Assembly: GCA_023213395.1 (NCBI GenBank)
Contig: CM041465.1
Location: 67,711,741-67,775,740, forward strand
Origin: Cycas panzhihuaensis
Taxonomy: Eukaryota > Cycadophyta
DNA length: 64,000 nt
Direction: 5' to 3'
Position numbers and translations under genes: made by a program. Positions 12,940 through 24,667 of the stretch are shown in pieces. The notes under the pieces were generated by a model. The model made no database searches. It worked only from the letters and a program-made list of their open reading frames with translations, and was not told the origin of the DNA. The first letter of the stretch is position 1, and every line of letters starts with the position of its first letter.

Positions 12940-12955
12940 CTGCCCCTTTGGCAGC
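12940..12955 (-). other. Polypurine tract of G2
   Basis: Read on the element strand, AAAGGGGCAG abuts the TG of the 3' LTR. It would prime second-strand synthesis. Confidence 0.7.
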
Positions 12956-13389
12956 AAAGCCTCGCCACTCAGAAGCCTGGTGTGATGGTGAATGTTGGCA
13001 ACACAACTATCAGTAGCACATGTGTATATAGATATATCAATCAAGATCATAACAATAGGCAAGGGTGCCGGTGAGTGTCGTGGCAGAATGCATGGATATG
13101 AAAGTGGCAGTGGAGACAACATAGGGGCTGCCTATGAGCCACCTGGGAACTGACTAGAAAAATAAGAAAGGTGAGGGGGCTGCCCCCACCACAAAAGATG
13201 CAGAAGGACATGTGTGACTAAGTAAAGAGTAAGCAAGGGGTAGTTGCCATAATTTTACCTCATTAGCAGCCAGGTTTTAGAGGTACGAACAGGTCGCAAA
13301 GCAAAGTGTAAGATGACCTGGGGCTTGGGCGATAGGGCAGCCAAACAAGCCTCAGGGACGGTCAACAAAGAGAGGAAGGCGACACTCAA

Positions 13390-13779
13390 GGATGAGGCGA
13401 ATGAGACTATCTGCCTCAACATTGAGGGCCCAAGGGATATGCTAGATATCGATAGAAAAGAAGCGAGTCAAGAGAGATCTTGCGGCAAAAGCAAGAGTCC
13501 TCAAGTGAGGGCATCGCACCTGGTAAACTTGGGTGAGATGAGACACCACAACTTGAGAATCACAAAGCAAAACGATGGATCCACGATGAAAATGGAGAGC
13601 ATCGGTAAGGACCTTAATAGCTTATATATTCAAATTATCATAGTAGCCTCTGGGAGGAAGATCCCAGAGTAGAGGAGATCATGTCTAGAATGGTTGTAGA
13701 GAACCCATGCAGTGGCAGAAGGTCTAGGGTTACCATGGCTTCTGCTGTCGATAAAGATGTAGATGGACGTGGGTGACAT
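13390..13779 (-). pseudogene. Archaeal-type RNase H domain of G2, downstream of integrase
   Basis: From the ATG ending at 13779 the frame reads a beta strand with the first catalytic Asp (SIYIFIDSRSHGNPRPSA). This matches the D-G-S-x-x-G-N-P-G-P-A signature of archaeal-type RNase H. It goes on to GIFLPEAT, then breaks where NNEAEY should follow: stops and a short rearrangement near 13620-13640. The C-terminal signature returns around 13420-13450 (ALNVEADSL, with the last catalytic Asp). A different RNase H of the usual Ty3 kind follows reverse transcriptase at 16132-16395, so this is a second one. It would degrade the RNA strand of RNA:DNA hybrids. The intact counterpart motifs are in G3 at 46077-46480. 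Confidence 0.75.
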
Positions 13780-14656
13780 AAAAACCCTAGTAGTCAATGA
13801 ATAATAAAAGCAATACTCGAAAGGCAAGCAAAAGTGGCCGTGAAGGGTAGGAGGACCTAGCAATGAGGTTACCTAGGGTGAGAGCAAACAGTCTGATCAC
13901 CATCAGAGAGTGGTCAGAGGAAAAAGCCTCCTGGGGCACCAAAAGGTCACTTCGGAAAGTGAAACATGCCCCCAGACGGGGGAGCAGTAGAGTAGGAGAT
14001 GTATATATTTGGCTTTGACAGGGGAAAGCACGGGCCTCCAAGGGGTCATATATAGGATCATATGATTGTACCCCCTCTACAAGGACACCGGCTTTCCATA
14101 TGTATGATGTGACATGATTTTCAGATGTATATATATATATAGGGTAATTGGAACCCCATTTTGACATGAGATGCTGTGTATATATCATGTGTGGATGACA
14201 TGTATGTTTATTTTGTATGTTGCAAATGTTAAGTTGTGAATATTTTATGTTATAAATATTTTATTGTATGACGTACACATTTCCTTCCATGTATAGCTAT
14301 ATGTCTAATAGGAGCACATACGCATATTGTGAGGGGAGACGACAGAGAGGTATGAGGTTAGAGGATAGAGCAGCATACACGTCTGCGAAAGAGCATAGCG
14401 GAATATATGAAGGAAATGGTAGCCAGGAGAGAGGAGCGTCGACCCTCTAAAGCATCATCCTGGTTGGGGAATGCCCAAGCAGGAAGACAACAGGTTCCTG
14501 AGAGGGTACAGGAACACGGGTTCTGTAGGAGGAACTAGAAAGAAGAAGAAGAAGCCACCTTAAATTGCCATTCTACCCATGGTTGGGAAGAATGGGGACA
14601 ACCTAAGATGGTAGTTTAAGCTCATTTTGGAGCAGGGCGAAGGGATCGTCGAAAGA
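13780..14656 (-). other. Spacer between G2 integrase and second RNase H
   Basis: No coding potential I can support. It aligns to two separate pieces of G3: 13860-13980 to 45870-45970, and 13990-14650 to 42360-43035. The point where the G3 antisense module is absent is about 13972-13986. An AT-rich stretch with a short ATATAT run lies at 14126-14200. Confidence 0.7.
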
Positions 14657-17600
14657 TCATACGTAAAACTTCTTAAGGAATTTCCCATTAACAGCTTTCT
14701 CAAATTCAAGCCCTTCTAGGGTGGCTATCCTGTAGGCATCATTACTGAGGGATTCGATAATGACGAAAGGACCAACCCATCGGGGTTTGAATTTGGTCAA
14801 GCGATCATGGAGATACTCGAGCTTGAGGACGTGGTCCCCAGGAAACAAAGGACAGGAATGAAGGTGTTTAGCGTAGGTCCTCTGTGAGTGAGCTTTGGAT
14901 GGCAGGTTAGCCTGATAAGTGGCTAAGCGTCTCTCATCCAAAGCCTCAAGGTCCAGAAGACGAGCCTGACAGATCAACTCTTCGTCGATGAGACCTCGAA
15001 GGGAGACTCACAAGGAAGGAATCTCCACCTCTATGAGTACCGCCCTGCATCAGAGACTAGGGAGAATGAGGTCATTCCTGTGGTGGAATGGATAGAGGTG
15101 TGGTAAGCCCACAAAGTAGAGGGTAGCTAAAGGTGCCAATCCTTTTGGGACTGAGCAATGGTTTTCTTGAGAATGCTAACAAGAGTCTTATTGAAAGACT
15201 CCACTTGGCCATTTGCCTGAGGGTAGTAAGGGGAGGAAGTCTTACGAGAAATTTTGAACTTCTCACAAAGCTCATCAATCTCCTTATTACAGAAAAGGGT
15301 TCCATTGTCAATGATTAGGACATCCAGAATCCCAAAACAGTAAATGATGTGCTGGTAAATGAATGTGGCTATCGTTTTACTGGGGGTAGTGATCAAGGGA
15401 ATGGCCTCTACCCATTTAGTGAAATACCCTGTAGCAGTCAAGATAAACTTGTGCTGCGACGATGAAGGTGGAGAGATAGCTCCGATGAGATCTAGTCCCC
15501 ACTAAGTAAAAAGCCATGGTTAAACAATAGGATGTAGGGCCTCAGAAGGCACATGGGAGATGTTGGTATATTCCTAACATCGTTGACATCTTAGAACAAA
15601 GGCATGAGCGTCCTTGAAAAGGGACGGCCAGAAATAGCCCATGTGAAGGATCCTCTAAGCCATAGAGTAGCCCCCAAAGTGACCTCCACAAATACCATGG
15701 TGGCATTCGCGAAGTACTTAGTCGGCTTCGTCAGCAGTGATGCAGTGGAGGAGGATCCCATCAAAGGACCTCTTGTACAATACCTAGTCCATGAGGAGGT
15801 ATTACCTAGCAGAAGTCTGAATACGAGATCTAACTTTACTACTGGCATCGAGGCGGTATTACTGCTGTGTAAGATACTGCACTATATCACCATACCACTC
15901 ATTATTGATGAATGGATAGGGAGAGACCCCTTGAATCGTCAGGATAGACTCATGAGGGAGAAATTCGTCAATGGGCATACCAAAGGAGTTAGGGATAGGG
16001 GCATCTGCGAGTTACTCGGCCACTACCATCCCCTTCTTTAATTTATGGTTAATGATATGGAGGTCAAATTCTTGAAGTAGGATAGCCCATCGACCAGCTC
16101 TACCCATCAAATTTGAACGAGTCAGCAAGTATCATAGGGGATCAGATTGAACGATCACCTGGGTGGTGTTGCCAAGTAAGTAGTGTCTAAACTTCTTGGT
16201 TGTGTGGACTAAGGAGAGGCACTCCTTCTCGGTAGGGGAATAGTTAAGTTCAGTAGCCACGAGGGTGTGGCTAATGAAATATATAGCTCTCTCAGTTCCT
16301 GAGTCATCCTCCTGCGCTAACATAGCACCCAAGGACTCGTCAGTCGCCGAGGTATATAAGACGAAGGGCCTATTGAATCGAGGAGGCACCAACAAATGAG
16401 CAGAAGCAAGGGCTTACTTAAGTCCTTCGAAGGCCTTTTGGGTCTTGTCAAACCAGGCAAAAGGAGCTCCTTTCTTCAATAGGTTCGTGAGGGGTTTAGT
16501 GCTCACAGCGAAGTCTGCTAATAAGCACCTAAGAAAATCGAGCCTTCCTAGAAATGACTTAATCTTTCATTGAGTTATAGGTGGTAGCATATCAAGGATT
16601 ACCCTAACCTTATCAGGGTCAATCTGAATTCCTTGTTTGGACACAAGGAACCTAAGGAGTTTACCTGAGGTAATGGTAAACACACACTTGAGCGGATTTA
16701 AACTGACATGATACTTGTAGCATCGTGAGAAAATAGCACGCAAGTCAAATGGATGATGAGCCCTAACACGAGAGAGACCCATCATATCATCCATAAAGAC
16801 CTCCAATGTGTTATCAATGAGGTCATGGAAAATGAAATGCATGGCTCTTTGGTAAGTAAAACCTACATTCTTAAGACCAAAGGGCATCGCCTTGTAGGCA
16901 AAGGTACCCCAAGGTGTAGTGAAGGCCATCTTGTGGTGGTCTTCAGGAGAAATCTAAATCTGGTTATAGCCAGAGAAGCCGTCCATTAGGGACATAACTT
17001 CAAATCTGGTGGTGCGATCAATAATTTGATTGAAAAAGGGTAGCGGGAAGTTGTCCTTAGGACAAGCATTGTTGATGTCACGGAAATCGACACATATACG
17101 AATTGCCCCATTCTTTTTGGCAACGGGGATAATATTGGAGACCTATTTAGGGTAGTCAATGGAAGTAATAAGCCCAACGTCCAGAAGCTTCTCAACCTCC
17201 ATCTTGATGGTGGCTGAGAGCTTTGGGTGAAGGGGATGCTGCTTCTAGCGCACAAGGCGGGTGCTAGGAATGGTGGTGAGGTTATGAGTGACAATGGAGG
17301 GGTTAATTCCCTTCATGTCAGCATAATCCCATGCAAACACGTCTCGAAACTCCTAGAACATAAGGGAGTACTCCCTTATCTCATCAGAAGAACACTCCAA
17401 CTTGACCTTAATGACCTTTTCGGGGGCTAAGACTATGTCTTGGGTTGCCCCCATGCACATGGCATTACCCTCCTCAAAGTGGAGAGGGGCAAGGTCAACA
17501 GGAAGAGGTGGAGTAGGAGACGAGATTGGATTAGCAAGCGTGGATCCAATCATAAGGATCTTCTGGTGACCAAGCATGTGGTGGGCAGAAGGCTAGGTGG

Positions 17601-18819
17601 GTGCAAAACATAGTAGGTGCTCAAGCAGGACTTCGTTATCCTCGAAGTAATCTACCCCATGGATGACCTTACTTTGAGTAGAGGAAGTACTAGAGGGAGT
17701 GGAAGCAATAGGACTGTGATGGTCGTTGGGTTGCTCAACTTCCTCGCGGGACTCTGAAGGAGAGTCAAAAAGAGGCTCCTCGGAAGGAGCAAAAGGCAGC
17801 TCTTCAAAGCCATTACCCATGGGGGGTAATGAGGGAGAAGAACTGACGATGGGCGGGTCAACATAAGTGATGGCATGTGATACGCAAGAGTGGCTAGTCT
17901 CACCAACGAGAAAAATTCTAGACGAGGATCTAGAACGAGACAGGTGCGACCTACTAGTGCGGAGAAAAGAGATAGGGTGAAGACAATCCTCGTCCCCATC
18001 ATGTGACTCATCATCACTAAATGAAGTGAGGTACCTGTAACTCCCAACACCAATAGGGGAAAACCGCATGAGACTAGGAGAAGAAGATGCAGGATCTTCT
18101 TCAGATGGGTTAGGTATGCCAATAGAGCAAGCTGAGGCATGTGTAGAAGGACCTCGGTTTACCGAATTAGTGGAACAAGTTTGTTTGATAAATAGGCATT
18201 CGCGAGGAATCACTCTTATTCATCTATCATGGATGAATTTAAGTTGTCTCCAAAGAGTTAAGTACACGACTCCCATTTAGTCGAGCCATGGATGACCTAG
18301 AAGGAGGTTGTAGTCAATGTCAACGTCGAGGACTATAATGTCAGTAAGAACAGTCTTGCCCTCAAGGGTGAGCGGAATCGTGACAGATTCCATAGGGGTC
18401 TTCTCGCTACCGTCATAGCCTTGGCATCGCCATGGAACAGGTTCCAAGGTGGAGATACCAAGCTCTTGCATGACACACAAGGGCATGGCATTGACAGAAG
18501 AATCGTTGTCAACAATAGTCCTTCGAAGGGTACAATCGGGCGTATCGATAGTGATGGTGAACGGGAAGTTCCACTGATATTCCCTTTTACCGTTAGGGGG
18601 AAGATCCTTAGGATCAAATGAAATAATGGGTCTATAACTTTGGGTAACACCCAAAGCATGGACAAGCGCGTCACTCGATCCTAAAGCTTCCAGGAGGAGG
18701 GCCCGCTGCTTGGGACAACTCCTCAAAACGTCCATCAAGGACATTCCTGTGGCCATAGTATGAAGCCCATCCATGATGGAGAAGGGCTTACGCTTTGTTG
18801 TAGGCTAGGTAAGTGCCCT
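14657..18819 (-). pseudogene. pol: Ty3 pol of G2: protease, RT, RNase H, integrase
   Basis: This is the continuation of the gag frame past the stop at 18820-18822. Protease lies at about 18277-18790: VDNDSSVNAMP at the active-site position, where DNGSS is usual in plant Ty3 (G3 keeps it), and YNLLLGHPWLD at the end. A serine-rich linker (17353-18213) joins it to reverse transcriptase at about 17230-16580, with the catalytic FMDDM motif and a stop inside NQI-ISP. The Ty3-type RNase H follows (16395-16132; AIYFISHTL, NYSPTEKECL). Integrase is at about 15850-14657: remnants of the HHCC finger, GLDLIG, IIDNGT and GQVESFN carrying the D, D, E residues, and a C-terminal WVGPF module. It ends with FYV and TGA at 14657-14659. 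Several frameshifts and stops make it non-functional. Confidence 0.88.
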
Positions 18820-21320
18820 TTAAAAATCATAACAACCTGGGCGTACAAGAATAGCCTTGGGAAAGAGAGGTATTTCCAGAGGAAGGTTCTCCAGAAGAGG
18901 GTCGAAAGGAGCAAAAGAAGAAGAAGCTCTCGTTGCTTCCTTGGCGGCTTGGGACCGCATAAGGGCATAGGAAGGAGTTACTTCAAGTAACTGGATCACC
19001 TTTTTCCCCTTATTCTGGGGTCGTGAAGGTGATGGTGTACGACAATTAGGGGAACAAGAGGAAGAAGACGAGTTCTGGGTACCCTTCCCTTTATCGCGGG
19101 AAGGACGAGGATCAGTCGATCTACCTCGGTTCCAATTATTCTTGGTTTGGGTGTTGCGATCACGTTCCCTATATTTAAGAAATGGATCTTTATGAACTGA
19201 TTGGTCCAAATTAGGCCTTGAGGCCTGTTTGGGGGAAGAGTCGCATTAAGGGGCATCCTTAGGATGCTGGGCCCTACAATGTGAATCATCATGGAAGCAC
19301 TCCCCATGAATAGAGCACCACTTCTTCCCAAGCGGAGGGTCTAACCTTCTCGCTTGAGAGGACTGGGCATTTCCATTCCTGGGGAGAGGAGCTTGGGTTG
19401 TTTGTTGGACTTGTTTATTGGATGTAGGAGATGAAGGAGCCTGAAGCTTGAGTTCCTTCATCGTACGCTCGAACGAGCATATGGCTGATGTGAGAGGGTC
19501 TAAAGTCCTCTTAGTCAAATGAGAGGAAGACCGGGTAGGTTGTGAAGGTTTGGTATCTTTGGTTGAGGGTGGTGCCTCATGGTGCTGTGAGGGCTTAAGA
19601 GGTTTCTTGAGACCAGCTTGGATCTCAATAGCCTCTAATGCCAAATACTTAGCGATCGCAGAGTTGCATGTGGTTGCCCCTATTTTAAGGACTTCCACAT
19701 GCACTTGGGACGGTGCATTATGAAGATCTCGCTTCAACTCCTTGGGCAATGTTACCTTAGTGGAGTGAAGTAACTCATGGAATCACTGCAAAAAGTCACA
19801 ATTTATTTTATCGTGACCTTGTTTGAGTGACAAAAGGGATTTCATTCTGCTCTCGAATGGATGGGCTACATCAAAATAGTTGATGAACTCATCCACCAAT
19901 TACTAGAATGAATGGATGGAATGGGCAGGGAGATGGTAAAACCACTTAAGGGTGTCACCGTGCAAGGATCACGGAAACAATTTCATTAAAATGTAGTCGT
20001 AGGCCCAGTAATCGATGCATGCCATGGAAAAGCTATACACATGCTCTATCGGGTCTTGCAACGAAGTTCCGTCGAATCTAGGAACTTTAGGGGGATGAGG
20101 TGGCAGATTGGTTCTTAACACCTCAATGGATAGGGGTGTTGACCTAAAGTCCATGAAGGGGCATGCCCTTGCCTGGACCATAGGGTCAACGAATGACGTA
20201 GTGGGTAATGAACAAGGAGTGGATGGAGGTGGCACACCCATCCCTCTTTGAGGAAATGCCCCCTACTAGGAAGGGGCATGGGGATAGGTGCCTTGGAAGG
20301 GAGTCGGGTTCCCTTACGAAGGCACAACAAATGGAATTGCGCTAGATGATGGAAAAGATAGATGCGGAACCGGGTTTTGCCCATATGGGCCACCCGTAGG
20401 TGGAGCAACCCCATATGGGTGTAGCGGATCCACCCCATAAGCTGGAAGATGGCTTCCTCTACCCTGCCCCCAAGGTTAAGAAGTATACCCTAGGGGAATG
20501 TAGAAGGAAGCACCGACATGTTGGTTTTGAGAGTGTGTAGGAGCGGGTCCCACATGACTGGTAGTCGAAAGGCTAGTAGGACCGATGGGCCTACTAGGGA
20601 AGGTATGCGCCACATTAGGAGATGGCATATTAGTTTGGTTAGGGACGGGTATGCTAACCTTCAATTGAGGGAAAGACATAGCACGGGAAGATCCTGAAAT
20701 ACTAAGACCTCAATGAGAAATGGAAGGTGCAACATGTGCCCCCACTATAGGAATAGGAAAGGAGCGGGACACATGCATAGGCATAAAGGGATTGGTTGTT
20801 AAAGGAAGAGTAGATGAGGATGAGGCATGCGGGGGAGGAGTGGAAGAAGAAGAGGCTCCTGCACGAAGAGCATCCTTAAACCATCCAGGATGCAGTTGGA
20901 AGCATGCCGCATGGTGACACTCGTTGATAGCTTCAACTACGTTGACAGGGAGGTTCCTACATATTCGTAAGAGGTGGTTGGGACCTCGAATGAAGTAGAC
21001 CCCTCAAGGCACTCCTCATAAGAGTCACCGATTGAGTGGTAAGTCTCAAGAGGAACGGATCCTTCTACCGCATGGGTAGAGGGATGCACATTGAGTGAGT
21101 GATGTTGGTCATTCGGGTAATAAAGGGGTTCATCACCCTCCTGAGTGGACCCTAGAATAGAGGAAAGGAAATCATGGGTTTCTAAAGTTAAGGTGTGGTA
21201 CACCTAATCAAAAGAGTATCCCTCCATGGTCAAATCAGAATCTGACAAAGGAAGAGGGTGATACTTGGGGTCTTCTAACAGTAGAGGTAGACCATACAAA
21301 TGACGAGAAAAGCATCGCAT
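18820..21320 (-). pseudogene. gag: Ty3 gag of G2
   Basis: Starts at the ATG ending at 21320 (MRCFSR..., then a LLEDP segment, as in G3). In order: acidic N-terminus, proline-rich linker with repeated PYG motifs (about 20300-20680), gag domain with STPLSIEVLRTNLPPHPP (about 20100), LHSTKVTLPKELKRDL (about 19750), and zinc knuckle CX2HX4HX4C (WCSIHGECFHDDSHC, about 19275-19320). A basic serine-rich tail ends in CYDF just before TAA 18820-18822. A TGA before the FHELLHST segment occupies the same place as one in G3 (37271-37273). There are several other frame breaks. Confidence 0.87.
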
Positions 21321-21473
21321 GCAAGGTCAACTAACAATATTAGGGAAAAGGAAGGGCAGTAAAGGTACACGCGTTGGGGGCTGCCCAATGAAGAGATCGA
21401 AATAGGTGAAAAAGGATCACAAAAAGGTAGCAAAACCAATGGAAGAGAGTGGAAACTAGCTCCCTTACTGGTA

Positions 21474-21492
21474 GTCCTCAGTATGGTTTCCA
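21474..21492 (-). other. Degraded primer-binding site of G2
   Basis: Just inside the 5' LTR the element strand reads TGGAAACCATACTGAGGAC. This is alignable to the better-preserved G1 site (TGGCGACTATACTGGGGAC) with several changes. Confidence 0.55.
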
Positions 21493-21493
21493 G

Positions 21494-24216
21494 TGGATGT
21501 GCATCTACGGGATAGCTACCTAACTAAATAGGAATGGTAAGGGCAGCGGATAATATGATTGAAAAGGGACCTATAAGTAGGGCAAGTACCACGCAGGGTG
21601 CCCCGTGCGCTGGAGCACAAGTTCGGGACCTACAATAGAATATAGCTACCAAAGGGTGATCCCCCCACTTCAAACGAGAGGTGAGGAGGCATAGGGTTAG
21701 CCTAGGTTGACCTAAGGGAAGGATCCTCCCACCCTTGGATGGCCGGAAGGGGACGGGAAGGAACCTTCGAGGGTTTCCCTAGAACAACGGGAAACAAGGA
21801 AGGATAGGCAAGCGGGTGGCCTATAGGCAAGGTCACCTTAGTTATCTAACAAAGTGGGGAACCAAAGGAAAGTAAGAGGGATGGCCCAAGGAGGTGGGTC
21901 AAGGTATGCCTAGGCAAACTAACCAAATACACAAATGACAAAGAGAGAAGGAAGCTTGCATGGCAAAAGGGGGGAAAAGATGAAAGGGAGGATCTCCTAA
22001 GGCCTTTTCCTACGGCTAAAGAAGATGTAAGAAATAGAGTAAATAAAGTATGAACCAAAAGCAAGGTGGGTTTTCCTTTTTATTTCCAATGGGTTAATTA
22101 CTACTTATGTAAAGGAAATTCAAAAGGAAAATGGTGATAGAGTGGAGCGAAAGCATGTACCTGGAATGGAAGCATGTCGTGACGGTGGCGGTCCCAAGGG
22201 ACACCCACAACTACTCCATAAGGCGCGGCGGTCGTGAAGCGTCATAGCGGATCGGAATGAGGGGCTCACTTACCTTCCCCAGAAGAATACTAAAATACAA
22301 AACCAAGGAAAGAAAGAGACCAATACTAACAATAAATGGAGTATGAAAGTATAACACACATGGAAGCACTTACCAGCAGAGGGATAAATGGAGAAAGATC
22401 CTTTGCACTTTTCAGACACCTGTAAGTAAATAGTAACCTCCCCCCTTTCCAAAGAAAGGGTACTAATATGCAATGGAAAGATCCTAACAATACAAGTCTA
22501 TACAAAACAAATATAAACTAAAATACGTATATATTAGCATCAACACAATTATGATAATATGTAAAGGAGGACGACCCAAGCAAATGGAAAGTAACCGGTA
22601 AGCCTCGGAGTGGCTCACCTCCCACAAAGAACAACCCTAACCTCCCCCAAAAGCCACAAGGCAGCGAGGGTAATGCTAAGAAAGATGGTTGGAAATAGTA
22701 GCAAGAGTGTTGAAAGGAGCCAAAGAGGACCCACGGTAAGCTAGGGTACTATGAAGAGCAAACTGAGCTGCCGGGAAAAGAGTTGGGCAACAAACAAGCG
22801 GTTGGGACTTACGTGAGTTGCCTGGACCTAAGCACAAGCCCTCAAACCAGTGCTGCAACATGTGACAGCGTTGATTTTAGTGGCTAAAGAAGGCCCAACA
22901 AACCCTTGTTTAAGTGCCAAGGGTAACATGGGAAAAGAGGGAAGGTTTAGGGGGCTAAAAGCCACTTGAGGAGCGTGGAAGGTGGTATGAAATCCACCCG
23001 GCTTTCTCCCAAACCCTATGTCAACCCTCTCTGCCACTGCCTTGAGCAATAAACGTAGGCAAAGAGGCACTAATAACAGGAGTAAAATAGCCCAATGCAA
23101 AGAGGAAAATAACCTTCACTAAAATAAGCAAGAAGACAAACAAGATAGGGCATCAATTGACTAGGAAAATAGCTCAAATCAATGAATACCTGAGAAAAAG
23201 ATGAGAGGCTCTTGCCTCAGTTAAGGGCTGGTAAGGAGAGGCTGAGAAATTAGCCCAAAAACTATGGTGTAGCAGGTTTGGAACCCTGCTAATGGAGTTA
23301 GAGGAAGAACACCTATACTTGGAACACTTGATGGCTACCCATGTAAGAATCCATTGAGATCTCTCCAAAGAGGCCCTCTCCAAGGTGTGTGAAGGGCTGG
23401 GAAGATGTCCTGGCCATACCAAAGGAGAGCTAGGCACTGCAGGAGAGGTGCAGCCTATGTGAAGCAGAGGACAAAGAGAATAGTAGAGCACAAAGTGGTT
23501 TCCTTGAAGAGCAATCCAAAATTGAGTAAAAAGTCCTCAAAAATGAGTAAACGATGACTTAAATATCTAACCCAAACCCTAAAGCGAGTGATTAGGGCAC
23601 AGCTGGCAGTGAGTTAAGTCACGAGACACATGGCAGTTTCATAATAAATGTGAAATTACTACGGTGGATTTTAAAAAATAAATTAGAATAGTCGTCCTGC
23701 TGTAAAATCTGCGGTACTACAGATTTTCTGGCGGTACCACGAAAATCACGGCGGTATTCACCCGGAGGCAAAAACAGGCCCAACCAGCCAGTCTAGGCTG
23801 TGGGCAGATGACAAAAAGGGCCAATAGGAGGCTGAGACACCTACCCGGGGGTAAACAAGCCAATAAACAGGTCCAAAAGGAGTAAAAATAGAATTCAACG
23901 ATGTGGCAAGCTAACCAAATAATGACAGGTTATTACACAGGCGGAGGTGGCGCAAGCTGAGTGGATCTTGGAGCGAGGAGGGCAGAATGTGAGAAGTGGA
24001 GCGGCCACTAGGGTGCCACACTCGCTAGGAGTATGCCCTTGCTATAGCCGTCATAGGCTAAAATAAGTGTAGACGAAGACAAAATTGTCTACAAGGCCAC
24101 AAACATGTAGCCATGCAAGCAAATACTTATCAAAAGAAAGCGATGATAAGGTGAGAAACATACCTGTACTTACCTGAGTCGATGATTCTGTATCCATTCC
24201 CAGAAGCCGAGAAACA
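21494..24216 (-). repeat. 5' LTR of G2 (2723 bp)
   Basis: Pairs with 10208-12939, only nine bases shorter. The ends are TGGATG...GAAACA on the plus strand. It is followed by the target duplication GAAAC (24217-24221) and then resumed C1 gag. Confidence 0.95.
23558..23567 (-). promoter_or_regulatory. TATA-like element in G2 5' LTR
   Basis: On the element strand GATATTTAAG, conserved in the other LTR at 12281-12290. A CCATGTGTC stretch about 65 bases upstream corresponds to an intact G-box (CACGTG) in G3. This is the best candidate for the retrotransposon promoter; no transcript data are available. Confidence 0.45.
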
Positions 24217-24221
24217 GAAAC

Positions 24222-24667
24222 TAACTTTATAGCCTATGACTCTCTTCCAGATGCAACTTTTGAGGTGGAAGAAGAAGTTTGCTACACAAAAAATTAAGGC
24301 CCCTCTTTTGATAGAGGAAATAACCAAGCAAGAGGAAGAGGAAGAAATATGGGAAATCGTCCATAAAGTCAACCAAACCCTCAGTCACAGTCTCGATAGT
24401 CTCAAAGCCAAGGGCCACCTTAACAAAGATCAAGACAGTCAGGCCAAACTAGTACCTCTTCAGGGACTGGTAATCAAACTATTATGTGTGATCAGTGTAA
24501 TCGTAAAAGACACTTAGCAAAAAACTGTAAAACTACCACTTATAATTTGGCTAAGTTCCAACCAAAACATAGAACTCATAATGTTGAACAAACTTGTGAA
24601 GAATCCTTTAGTAGTATAGGTTTTGTATAAGTACACTTTCAAAGAATTAAGGGATCTTCAGCATTAA
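24222..24667 (+). pseudogene. gag: C1 gag, C-terminal part with zinc knuckle
   Basis: Gag resumes after the G2 insertion. It reads FIAYDSLPDATFEVEEEVCY, then a Gly/Arg-rich stretch (RGRGRN), and a canonical CX2CX4HX4C knuckle (CDQCNRKRHLAKNC) at 24487-24528 that would bind the genomic RNA. There are in-frame stops before and after the knuckle. The matching stretch in C2 is on the minus strand at about 51110-50780. Confidence 0.85.

Larger units (their letters stand above)
10208..24216 (-). mobile_element. Ty3/gypsy element G2 (complete, 14.0 kb), nested in C1
   Basis: Complete element on the minus strand: 5' LTR 24216-21494, degraded primer site, gag, an in-frame stop, then protease, reverse transcriptase, RNase H and integrase. 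A second (archaeal-type) RNase H follows at about 13779-13390, then a purine tract and the 3' LTR 12939-10208. The target duplication GAAAC is exact (10203-10207 and 24217-24221). The target is C1 gag, which reads across the junction when compared with the uninterrupted gag of C2. The dual RNase H, long LTRs and domain order suggest the Tat group (inference). Between integrase and the second RNase H it lacks the 2.8 kb antisense module present in G3. Confidence 0.95.

Noticed and set aside
17593-18280. Overlapping open frames on both strands in the G2 protease-RT linker
   Set aside because: These are shadows of the Ser-rich pol linker, which aligns to 38821-39690 in G3. The other frames have no support.
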